Source: Lytechinus variegatus
Taxonomy: Eukaryota > Echinodermata > Echinoidea > Temnopleuroida > Toxopneustidae
Direction of reading: 5' to 3'
NCBI RefSeq assembly: GCF_018143015.1
Contig: NC_054741.1
Location: forward strand, 9,078,683 to 9,142,682
DNA length: 64,000 nt
Shown here one piece after another: positions 1 through 11,200 of the stretch; the first letter of the stretch is position 1, and each line of letters begins with the position of its first letter. Below the pieces are notes generated by a model that worked only from the letters and a program-made list of their open reading frames with translations, searched no databases and was not told the DNA's origin. The position numbers and the translations under genes are program-made.

Positions 1-22
1 TTTGCATGGTGGCATGTACAAT

Positions 23-2674
23 TGCTGATGTGGTTTACGGTACACCATGTGGAGTGTTATAGAAACAGTGGATAGAAGAACCCCTACCGAAATTTAAGCG
101 TGCCGCTTGCTAGTAACTAGCATGCGACTAGCAGGGCACTCGCTTAATAAGCGAGTGCATGCTAGCGAACAGTCCCTGCTCGCTAAAAGATCGCTTAACT
201 ATTACTCTGCACGCATATCACACGCTTATTAAGCTAACCGCATGCTAGTTACTAGCATGCCGCAAGCTTGCGCAAGCTAGTCGCACGCTTCCCGCAAGCT
301 TGGAAATTTCTGTAGGGGAAGAGAAGAAGTGGATAGGCGAGAAAGTGGAGATTTGAGAATAGAGTATTCTTTCTTGAAAATAGTCCTGAAAAGGACTGTA
401 AACCAGAAGGAATGTTGAGTGATAACAGCTTGAGTAGTAGAGCTGATGAGGAGATGCTGGCTTGAGTCGGCGAGTAGAGATGTATGGAAGCAGGAGACCG
501 TCAAAAACACGTATATACGTCGTGTCGTAATTCAATTTACTACACGACGTAAATAATTACGTAGTGTACTAATTCGAATTACTACACGACGTAAATAATT
601 ACGTAGTGTAGTAATTCGAATTACTACACGACGCAATTCCGAATTACTGCCCAACGATTTAATGTCATGACGTTAAATGAATTAGTGTCGCTACATCAAA
701 TAATTAAGGTCGTGTAGTAATTCGAATTACTACACGACGTAAATAATTACGTAGTGTAGTAATTCCAATTACTACACTACCTAAAGAATTACGTCGTGTA
801 GCAAATAATTACTACACGACGTAATTCCGAATTACTGCTCAACGATTTAACGTCATGACGTTAAATCAACCAATGAGACCGTTCGTTATATGAGCGCAAT
901 GCGAAGAGCTGAGACTACAGAGTATTGTACAGGAACGTACCGGCAGGTAGTTGGATGTCCTGACTAATCTCTTGGTGCCGCCAGTGGATAGAGTAAAAAA
1001 AACAAGGAAAGAGAGAATATATAATAGGAGAGAGAGAAGCGAAAGGGGGAGATTGGAAAGAAAAGGAGGGGGAACGGGAGAGAAAGAGAAGGGAGAACGG
1101 AGGGGTCATATCATTGTATGAACAGGATGTTTTATGATTGTGCCCCGAGCAATAGGGCGAAGCCCCAAGCTCAGTGCGTTATAAGAACAAAATGAACTAC
1201 AAAAAGAGGGGGCACACAATGGCGCATGCAGCAAAAATTTGCTTAATAATAAGTCTCGAGCCAGCGAGAGAAAAAAAACTTTAACTTTGAGATTGATTTT
1301 GACATGTTATGCATAAAATGACGTATCTTTCATCTTTCTTTCCTTTCTTTCCTATTATCATTTCCTATTCTCGGTTGTAGAACTTTTTTGGGGGGCAGTG
1401 CTATGCGGATCGGGTCCGTGGCATGTGACGGCACCAAGGTTTTTAACCTAGGAGGAGACAAAGTAACATTTTGGGGCCAGGGGGAGGGTGACACACATTT
1501 TTTTTAAAAACAGAGCGTGGGGCGCAAGCTAAATTTTATTTTAAATGTAGTCTCTAATCAGTGACTTGAAAAGGGACCTGTTAAGGACTAGCAGTTTGCA
1601 TAATTAATTGGTCCATGAAGATGATATCTCACGAGCCGAAGAGCTTTGATATATTCGGGGATGATATCTGGACGTTCTAAGCACTTTTTGTAATCATGAA
1701 CACGATGGGTATACACCTATACAATTGATGCGATCGCGCTTGAGCGGAAACAAAATGGCGATTTCACACCAAAAAAAATGGTCCAGCTTCACAGGCGTTT
1801 GCATATCGAACCTGAATATCAAACCAACTTCACAGTTTGAATATCGAATATCGAACATCCAACTAACTTCCCTTCTCTTTCTCTCCCGTTCCCCCTTCTT
1901 TTCTTTCCAATCTCCCCCTTTAGCTTCTCTCTCTCCTATTATGTAATCTCTCTCTCCTTGTTTTTTTTACTCTATCCACTGGCGGCACCAAGAGATTAGT
2001 CAGGACATCCAACTAACTTCCTGCCGGTACGTTCCTGTACAATACTCTGTAGTCTCAGCTCTTCGCATTGCGCTCATATAACGAACGGTCTCATTGGTTG
2101 ATTTAACGTCACTACACTAATTCATTTAACGTCATGACGTTAAATCGTTGAGCAGTAATTCGGAATTACGTCGTGTAGTAATTATTTACTACACGACGTA
2201 ATTCTTTAGGTAGTGTAGTAATTGGAATTACTACACTACGTAATTATTTACGTCGTGTAGTAATTCGAATTACTACACGACCTTAATTATTTGATGTAGC
2301 GACACTAATTCATTTAACGTCATGACATTAAATCGTTGGGCAGTAATTCGGAATTGCGTCGTGTAGTAATTCGAATTACTACACTACGTAATTATTTACG
2401 TCGTGTAGTAATTCGAATTACTACACTACGTAATTATTTACGTCGTGTAGTAAAATGAATTACGACACGACGTATATCCGTGTTTTTGACGGTCTCCTGC
2501 TTCCATAGAGATGATGAGTAGTAGAGAGACTCGACGTTTCGGACAGGTTGATTGTCCGTCTTCAGAAAGAATACTCTATTCTCAAATCTCCACTTTCTCG
2601 CCTATCCACTTCTTCTCTTCTATCCACTGTTTCTATAACACTCCACATGGTGTACCGTAAACCACATCAGCAAT
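23..2674. mobile_element. Long foldback (inverted-repeat) transposon
   Basis: The outer sequence from about position 23 reappears as its reverse complement ending near 2674. The arms run about 23-1094 and 1867-2674 and are nearly identical over long stretches. The left arm is longer mainly because a 238-bp element sits inside it, and one segment (375-480 versus 2517-2565) is unrelated between the arms. Each arm contains tandem units of about 42 bp that are themselves palindromic (ACTACACGACGTAA and its complement). The loop, about 1095-1866, has no convincing ORF. The architecture resembles the modular foldback TU elements described from sea urchin, but that assignment is inference. No clear target-site duplication is visible, and the left flank is only 22 bp. 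Confidence 0.8.
81..318. mobile_element. Small MITE nested in the left foldback arm
   Basis: This segment is absent from the matching place in the right arm, so it is a later insertion. Its ends are imperfect inverted repeats starting CCCCTACCGAAATTT and ending AAATTTCTGTAGGGG. The interior is rich in short palindromes such as GCTAGTTACTAGC. The purine-rich target (GAAGA) makes the exact duplication ambiguous at 4-6 bp. There is no coding capacity. Confidence 0.75.
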
Positions 2675-2787
2675 CATCACATAATAAAAATAATATGTAA
2701 AATTTATGTAGTGCTTAAATGTTTCTAAACTTTGCATACTACTACCCGGCCTTATAGCATGGCTACCCTGAACGGTCGCTCAAACCA

Positions 2788-3027
2788 TCAAGACATTTTT
2801 GGCATTCCTATTATATTCTTCCTATCAAATTGGATGACAAAAGGGAGGTGATCATATTGGGAGGTCAGATAATTAGGAACACAATCGCCCCAGATGATAT
2901 TGGTCATGAATAACATTTGTATATGATTGTATGTTAAAGTAGATGTAGTTACAATCTGAGATATTAGTGGGAACATATTTTGTGAGAACATTGTCTCTAC
3001 AAAATCACTAGTTTTTGTATCATACAC
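2788..3027 (-). pseudogene. LINE endonuclease-domain relic
   Basis: The minus-strand translation resembles the C-terminal part of the AP-endonuclease domain of CR1/Jockey-like LINEs. It has a run like MFSQNMFPLISQ followed by a T/S-rich stretch, an N-I-x-G-like segment and QYDHLPFVIQF, matching the usual SDHLPI strand. The invariant S-D before HLP is Y-D here, and neighbouring coding sequence is not recognisable. It is therefore a short decayed fragment, about 80 residues of a domain that normally has more than 200. The assignment rests on motif memory and no alignment was run. Confidence 0.5.
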
Positions 3028-3149
3028 TCTAGAAACACAGTTAAATTTTATCCAATATTTGGTAGAAAGGGAACATGCATGTTTGCTGTGTATTTTCTAC
3101 CCCAGATTCGGCTATTTAAACAAAACATTACGTAAAATGTTCCTATTTT

Positions 3150-3217
3150 ACCTAATATTGTCTGATTTTTTTCTATTGATTCAAATCAACATTTTTCTGA
3201 GGTGGACTTGACCTTTA
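3150..3217. repeat. Solo end of the palindromic TA-target MITE
   Basis: The segment ends in GGTGGACTTGACCTTTA, the same terminus seen in the full copies at 14038, 29216 and 45094. Only one end is present here. Confidence 0.55.
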
Positions 3218-3739
3218 AGCAAATCTTTTCCACTTTTAAACAGAATGGTGCAGTGGTGTATCCACTGGGCCACATCTGGCTTGTGCCCCCCCCCCAAAAA
3301 AAATAGAAACATAAAGAGAGGGGAGAAAATGGAAGGAAAAAGACAAGATACAGAAAAGAGAGAAAAAGAGGGGGAGATATGGAAACAAAAGAGAGTGAAA
3401 AACAAGAATCAAGCATAAGAGATCACAATGGAGTGGGGGAGACAACGTTTCAAATAACAGTTAAAGGGAAGTTCACCCTGACAAAAAATTTGTAAAAATA
3501 GCAGCAAAAATCGAAATAGTGGTGAAGGTTTGAGAATCTTTATAAGAAGGAAAGAGAGAATAAAAGGAAAGGAGGATTGAAAAGGAAACTAACAAAGTAG
3601 GATGTTCCATTTTTACTCAATAATTCTTCATATCAATAATAAATAATAAATGAATAATTCTTCTTAATAATGCATACGGTAATACAGTACCGGTGCGTCA
3701 TTTTGATTATTTTCCTTTCTTTTCATAAATTCAACATTT

Positions 3740-3853
3740 CGGCGACACCGTAGGTAGTCGATGATCTCGCAAGATTTCTCGAAGAAGACCTGTCGATTTG
3801 TCAGAATTTTAGGGAATTTTTACATCCTTCCGGATATTTATAGAGACATAATG
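3740..3853 (+). other. RABGGTA: Candidate first exon of RABGGTA (5' UTR plus ATG)
   Basis: The first recognisable RABGGTA exon starts directly with codon 2 (His-Gly-Arg-Leu-Lys), in phase 0 after an acceptor AG, so the initiator Met must be encoded upstream. Among the ATG-GT strings between 2.7 and 5.2 kb, the one at 3851-3853 has the best donor (ATG followed by gtatat) and an A at -3. It is preceded by a short stretch richer in CpG than its surroundings. The exon start is a guess, and RNA evidence would decide it. Confidence 0.35.
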
Positions 3854-3885
3854 GTATATTTTTGTACATTAATCTTATCTTAATA

Positions 3886-3891
3886 TTTATT
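3886..3891 (-). terminator. Poly(A) signal for the minus-strand terminal exon
   Basis: On the minus strand this reads AATAAA, 17 bp beyond the stop codon of the 4200-3908 reading frame. That is close, but it fits a compact 3' UTR. Confidence 0.35.
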
Positions 3892-3907
3892 TGATGGTTG
3901 ATTTTTT

Positions 3908-4200
3908 TTACAGTGTGGTACGTTTGGCGCGTTTGAGAAAGAAAGAGTGAGAGACTGACTGACTTATCTGAGAACCGGCAACACCCGTCGCGGGCTGCCA
4001 GGGCTCGGAAAGTTCCTCTGCGCCGCTGAAGTTTCGGGGACGCTCGGGTGCAAGGATGGGGTCAGCTGGTAGATCTAGTAGACCAAAAGCTTCAGTCTCT
4101 GTATTTTGGTTGTTCTGCTGAACTGCGTTGGCTCCACTCACCAATACATAGACTGAAGAGCTTGGAGGCCCGTACACGTACTCTGTAATGTGGCGGAAAC
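3908..4200 (-). CDS. Probable 3'-terminal coding exon, unknown protein
   Basis: A GC-richer island in AT-rich surroundings stays open on the minus strand from an acceptor-like AAAATCAG (AG at 4202-4201) to a TAA at 3910-3908. The peptide begins FRHITEYVYGPPSSSVYVL and continues with an NNQNTETE stretch and a Pro/Glu-rich segment. It ends in a basic tail (FFLKRAKRTTL). No ATG is needed because it would be an internal or terminal exon entering in phase. No domain was recognised, and upstream exons on the minus strand were not found between 4.2 and 5.2 kb. It could be the last exon of a gene overlapping RABGGTA, or a stranded exon. The opposite strand shows no comparable frame. Confidence 0.4.
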
Positions 4201-4784
4201 CTGATTTTCGTATGATTTGCGTATAATTTTTGTCCCTTCATTGAAGGGATGAAAATTATTTCACTATTCTATGAATGGCAAAAATGAGGGGTTTCTTACC
4301 AGACCAATGTCATGTAGATCTCTCGATGTGATGTGTTTGTCAAAGCAAATACAAAAGGTCTGACCCTTGAACCGCTCCGTTATGATGACCTTCGATAAAC
4401 ATTTTGAAGAACAATTTATTGATAAAAATTATTATTGAATAATTTATCTATAATTATAAATTGTTCTTCTAAACAGCATACTATCATCGCTAAAAGTTGA
4501 GAAAACAACAAAATCACTGATGAGCTATTTGACCATATTGTATCATTTGGAGAATATAATTATGAATACACTGAAAATGTGTTTTTGACCATTCATCTTT
4601 TTCTATTTATTTTCCCTTTAGAAGGATGTTGCAAATTTTGAGTGGATAAAATTATCTAATGCGTATGATGTGCGCATTAGGTACACGCCAGTCTGTAATA
4701 GCCTCCAATCACTCACTATACTAAACCCTTGTACAACTTTCTGATGGCTGTTGATATAATAAAGTCATAATTTTAAACATTCAA

Positions 4785-4940
4785 AGAAATACCTGCCAGG
4801 TGCCCATTTACCTCACCTGGGTTGAGTGCAGCATAATGTGGATCGATTTCTTGCTGGAGAAGATTTTTTAAGACTCGAAACCATATCCATGATCCTCTCT
4901 GTTTCAAAGTTAGGAGACTTATTCACTCTGCCACAACATA
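4785..4940 (-). mobile_element. tRNA-derived SINE
   Basis: On the minus strand the head shows an A-box-like TGGCAGAGTG and a B-box-like GGTTTCGAGTC. They are followed by a body with ATTATGCTGCACTCAACCCA and GGTGAGGTAAATGGGCACC. The same body recurs near 30070, 31490 and 47550, which marks a dispersed family. Confidence 0.65.
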
Positions 4941-5242
4941 CCAAAATTCATTCAATAATCCCAAACTGTTTGACAAATTATTTATAAGAATAATATGTCT
5001 AATGCCTAGTTCTACTTCCTGCATGTAATTGTTAGACTTGCATGTAAATTTTGTTAAGAAATGGCAACAGAAGTTTGTTTTTGTGTACTGTCTGGATAAA
5101 TCTGTCTGGTTAATACAGAACAAATAAATATTTATCCATTTACCAGCAAATTATTTTTTTGTAAAAATTGTTTTGTTTTAAATGATATGTCATCCACCAA
5201 GTCCAGTGACCCTGCATTGACATTCATGTGCTTGTGTTGCAG

Positions 5243-8200
5243 CATGGCCGTTTGAAAGTGAAGACGACTGAAGAGCAGCAAGAGGCAAAGAGAAAGGAAC
5301 GTGAAAAGAAACTAAAACTCTATACAGCTGGAACCCAGAAAGTGTTTGAAAAGGTAAGATTATTTCAGCACATTAAACCATCAGCTAAGGTGAGCTCTGA
5401 GGTGTATCATAAGCCATATACTGTAAGGTGCGCATGACATTGACACACTCTCTCAGTTGCTATCAGATTCTGAGTCATGTTGATTCCCAACAGCTACAAT
5501 TGAAAACCAAACATTTGTCAGTTAAAATTCTTGTTGCTTACCTTACCTTACCACTCGCCGTTCCTTCTCTTTGAAGAGGTTGGATGTCATGGTTTTCCAT
5601 CTGTCTCTATCCAGTGGTATCTTGCAGCATTCGTTTATCTTTCTGCCTGTCATCTCATCAATATTTCTTGTTGTAAAAAAAATTAAACTCATGCACAGTT
5701 TGTTATGTCAAAATTTAAAAAGGGTTCTAGGATATTCCGTCTTAAACAGAAGTGGACATTTTGGGGTATCTCACAAAGAAAAAAAAAACGATCACCTGTC
5801 ACCAATCGTGCGTTAAGCCATGCATTATTTATAAACTGCTTAAAAGTAATCTTGCATCTAAATGTGATTTTAAAAGTTTATTAAAATATGTCAGACCCTT
5901 TGTGGCATTTATTATGGAAACTAATGTTGTAAGTTGGAGCAATAACGGGATCGGAGTTCGGTTCGGAAGTTTTGCTCCTAAAATCGAAATCGGTTCGGAT
6001 ATCGGATCGGAAGATATTCAAAAACAAAAAAATACATTAAAATTTTTATGTGGCCGGCACGTGGACAAATGCTGCAAGCTACATTGATGACAGAATTTGT
6101 TTTGATCTATGACAAAAGCGGAGGAAGAAGATGATGATTTGTTTTGATCTCCGACATAATCGGAGGAAGGAAAAGAAGATAATGGCATTGCAGCGCGCGA
6201 CACTACCGCTGATCAGCGATAGGCCTCTGCCCTCTTCTCTACAACATCGTGGTGATGGCTGAGTCCGTCGTGAACTTTTAGAGGTCGCATTACTTACCGA
6301 AAAGGACGCACTACTACCCAAAGTTGTTTCAAATGATATTCACCTTCTCTACAACATCGTAGTGATGGCGGAGGTAATCGTAAACTCTTAGAGGTCGCAT
6401 GACCTCCCAAAAAAGGCGCATTATTATCCAAAGTTGTTTACGATGATATTCACCTTTTCTACAACATCGTAGTGATGGTGATCATAAACTCTTAGAGGTC
6501 GCATGACCTCCCGAAAAAGACGCACTATTATCCAAAGTTGTTTACAATGATATTCATCTTCTCTATAACATTGTGGTGATGGCGGAGTCTGTCGTGAACT
6601 TTTAGAGGTCGCATTACTTATCGAAAAAGACGCACTTTTATCCAAAGTTGTTTCCGATGATATTCACCTTCTCTACAACATCGTAGTGATGGCGGAGGTA
6701 ATGGTAAACTCTTAAAGGTTGCATGACCTCCCGAAAAAGACGCATTATTATCCCAAGTTGTTTACGATGATATTCACCTTCTCTACAACATCGTAGTGAT
6801 GGCGGAGGTAATCGTAAACTCTTAAAGGTCGCATGACCTCCCGAAAAAGATGCATTATTATCCAGAGTTGTTTACGATGATATTCATCTTCTCTATAACA
6901 TTGTGGTGATGGCGGAGTCGGTTGTGAACTTTTAGAGGTCGCATTACTTACCGAAAAAGACGCACTATTATCCAAAGTTGTTTACGATGATATTCACCTT
7001 CTCTACAACATCGTAGTGATGGCGGAGGTAATCGTAAACTCTTAAAGGTCGCATGAACTCCCAAAAAAGACGCATTATTATCCCAAGTTGTTTACGATGA
7101 TATTCACTTTCTCTACAACATCGTTGTGATTGCGGAGGTAATCCTAAACTCTTAGAGGACGCATAGTCAGATAATCGTAAATATTACAGCGCATGTCAGC
7201 GTGTTCAACTAAATCTTATTTTCCTCCGCTTAAGATCAAAACAAATTATTACCAATTATCATCATCTTTTTGTTCTTCCACCGACTATGTCGGAGATCAA
7301 AACAAATCTTCATCTCCTCCTCCACCTCCCTTTCCGCTAATATCGGAGATAAAAACAAATCATAATTTTCTTCTCCTCTATCTTCTTTTTTCTTTTCCTT
7401 CCACCGCTTTTGTCCGAGATCAAAACAAATCACCAGCGCATTTTGACGGCAAACATGTCGCCACATGTTTTTTTTTGTCTTGTTATGTTTTGGTTTTTCT
7501 GATCCGATTTTTTCCCCACTTGTCAGAAATCGGAGTTCGGAAAAATGTAGAAAAAAGGGGAAGATCGGATTGGGAATTGGAATAAAAATCGGTTACAACA
7601 TTAATGGAAACAGCCATTTTATTGTTTTAAAACGTGACTGATTAGAATGGGTGAAAATAGATGTTTGGGGGTATATTTCAGTGCACAAATGGGAGAGTTG
7701 CGCTTCTCTGATGTCACAAATTGTTGCGGATGGGAGGATTTCAACAATTTGTGATCTCAATCAAATGCTCATAACTTTCTTGTTTTTTGTTCAATTTTTC
7801 AAAAAAACTTTCATAGATTTGTTTGTTTCATTTTTCTGTTTACTTACAACTCTCTCAGGGATTCATTCCCTTTAAAACTGAATGTGAATTTATCAAATTC
7901 TTCCCAATGTCATTTCAGAGAAAGAAGAAAGAATATGATGGGGAGATCTTAGAAGTGTGTGCTCAGCTTCTTTCAGCAAATCCTGATGTCTACACACTAT
8001 GGAATGTAAGAAAAGAAACATTCCAAGTATTTGCAGAGACTAAGTAAGTTGGAACTCTTTACACCTGATTTTATCCTCTGTGTGGAGTCAAAATCAACTC
8101 TCAAAATATCTTTAGAGTAAAATCACGTATTGTAATAATAATAATGATGATGGTGATGATGATGATGATGATGATGATGAAGATGATGACGATAATGATA

Positions 8201-11200
8201 TAATAATAGCAACAGGGAAAAAACAGAATTTTTTTACGTCACAAGTCAATGAAAGTAAAAGCGGAGTCATTAATATTTGCATGTTAAAATAATAGCCCAT
8301 TAAATTTATATTATTCATTCAATCTTTAAAAACAAACTCTTCACAGCATTATAATGGTGGCTTAATATATTACGTCCAGGTCATGTGATGAGATGGAGGA
8401 TCTGTACGATCGAGAGTTGGGATTTATTGAGAATTGCTTGAGGGTGAACCCTAAATCCTATGGTGCTTGGTATCATCGATGCTGGGTTATGGATCATACA
8501 CCAAAACCAGATTGGAAACAGGAACTCAAGCTCTGTAATCTCTATCTGGAATATGATGAGAGAAATTGTAAGTCTAATCCATCATTCTGTTTGTTATCCA
8601 TCATTTGATAAAAAATCCTGTTTTTCCCCCAATTTCCACACTCGGGACAGTGCCTCAGAGGAGGATGGGATGTGATGTGGCCATCATTGATATTTCAAGT
8701 GATTAAAAAGATGAAAGGGGAAGGAAGAATGAAGAGTATTGAATAGAATACACTGAGCTGTGCAACTATAGATGTATTTCATGTTTATGTTTATTTAATT
8801 TCCAGGAACATATAACAATGAACAATGACTTGGCAACAAATTTTCCTTCGGAAACTGTAACAATGTATAACCAACATTTATAAGCCAACAACCAGTGCCT
8901 GGGGATTGATTACCTGTAAGAAATTATTATTCATGTTTAAATACTCTCCTCTTTGGTTGTAGTTAGACTAAATTGGCAGCATGAAAAATGGTTCTGATTT
9001 CTGTCTCTTGATAATTAGAGGGTCATTACCATAAGTTCTTCTCCGGGCATTAATTTTCTTCAGAAAGAATTATATAAATATTGTGCTGCATGCTATCCAA
9101 GTAGGGTATTAAATGGGGACCTTTCATTCCTTGATGTAGAAACAGGTATACAGCTGCTCTGATAGAGCTGTATTAGGCAAAAAAAATTGTTTATTGAAGT
9201 AGGTGTCTTTGAAAATAAGGTAGGTTTGTGTGGGTTTTTTTCCAGTCTGCATATAATTGATGTTCCACTGTATACACCCCCAACACTCACACTCATACAA
9301 ACATACACCCATTGAAGATTCATTTCACCAAAGTAAATGGTTACCCATTCACCCCAGCGTGAGATTCTCATGCACCACGTCATTATACACAACAGACCAA
9401 GATATAAAATACCAACATTTTCAAGAGTAAATAGTGGTGTACGGGTACATATTTTTTTTTTTTTTTTGGGGGGGGTGAAAATTATTCCTCAGTGAATATT
9501 CAATTTTTGACAAATTTTTTGGAATGAAGAAATCACTTTACTGTCTACAATACTTTTGTGTTTATACTTTGATGACAAAGTCAGCAGGACATGATCTGAT
9601 ATTGATGCTTTCGATAACAGTACAAATACTAAACAAATCCTAGGCTAGGGTAGGGGATACTTTTCAGGTATGGTTGGTTAAACCAATACAACATTTTTTT
9701 TTTTGGGGGGGGGTCTTATAGTAGAGAGCTTAGAGACTTCTGACAAAGTAGATTCGTGTTTGAAACCAGTGTGTTTATAAGCAAATGAGATGAATATTAT
9801 TAAAATGAATATGACTTTTAAAGTACTTTTATGTCAGTTAATGCTATAAAATTATAATTTTTGTATTGTTTCGTGATTTTCATTTTTTCTGTTCTCTGTA
9901 AAAATTGTAAGTTTTAGGTTTCTAGCACCATCTCTCTTTAATCTTTTTCATTGAAAAGGACCTTTCAACTCTTATCTTACAAATTTAGTAATTGGACATC
10001 TGATAGCTACATACATAGATCATGAAATTTCAAAACAAAGCTAAAAAAAAATGTATGCATTATGTTTACTTTAGATTAGACTCACTATCAAATTAGTGAT
10101 CCTGTAATATTGTTAAGAAATCCACTGAAACATTTTGTTTTATTACATATCATCTGCACCATACCAGCTTTAGGACACACTCGATCATTTGGTGGAATAA
10201 TGAACCGAAACAGTAGCAGCCACATTTAGGGGTTTTACCAAAACTTATTAGAGGCTTTAAGATGCAATGTCAAGTGAGATTTACTTTTTCTTATCTTGAT
10301 TTTCACCTTCATGTCTTCATTCAGTTCACTGCTGGGACTACCGTAGGTTTGTCGTCGCTAGGTCAGCTGTAGCACCGTCAGACGATCTTGAATTTACCAG
10401 TACTAAGATCAGTACAAACTTCTCCAACTACTCCTCCTGGCATTACAGGAGTAAGCTACTCCCTCAACTTCATCCTGATCAAGAAAAGAAAGGGCGAATC
10501 AAAGAGGAAATCCTCATGCAAGGTATCGTCAAGGCTTTTTTTCTACTTACTTTTTTATCAAAATTATGATGAGTAGGAGTAGCAGCTGAAGGATATCTGA
10601 CGTATAACTAATCATAACTATTCTCTACGGCCAATTTTCAGATGTCCATGGTACATACCAATATGGTAGCCTAAATCAAATTAAAGACAGTTTTGACTCA
10701 CTGCTAGTTTTTAATAATATTAAACCATTGTCGTTGTTTTTTCTTTATAATATACTAGAATATGAGTTGGTGCAGAATGCTTTCTTTACTGACCCCAATG
10801 ATCAAAGTGCATGGTTCTATCACAGATGGCTCATGGGTAGAGGTAAGTGACTAGATAAGCAACATAGCCCTACACACATCTGCTTTTTTATAAAAAAAAC
10901 TTAATATATTCAAAATAGGAAATAGGTTGAAAAGAAATGAGGTTGAAAGTTACACTTTTTTTTACTATTAATAATGATTTACAATCTATAAGAATGTTTT
11001 TAAAAATGGAATTTAAAAGGAAATATTACTGTTATGGAGGTTGAAAGGGACACCATATTTGTTAAATAGTAGACAAAAATTATGAAAAATATCAGTGACA
11101 GTGAAGGTTTGATGAAATTCCATAAAAAATTAGACAGTTATCAGAATTTTTTTTCTTCATATTGACATCAAATGCCACCAGCTTTCCCATGTATCGTATA

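Noticed and set aside
6018-6975. Several similar 60-80 residue minus-strand frames ([14 protein letters not shown]-like)
   Set aside because: They are repeated translations of the 110-bp minisatellite and not a gene family.
7193-7585. 130-residue plus-strand frame rich in Phe, Ser and Pro
   Set aside because: It overlaps the right arm of the hAT-like element and reads through its repeated AGATCAAAACAAA motifs.
5922-7603. CRISPR-like array
   Set aside because: The 110-bp units are contiguous tandem repeats with no unique spacers, in animal DNA.
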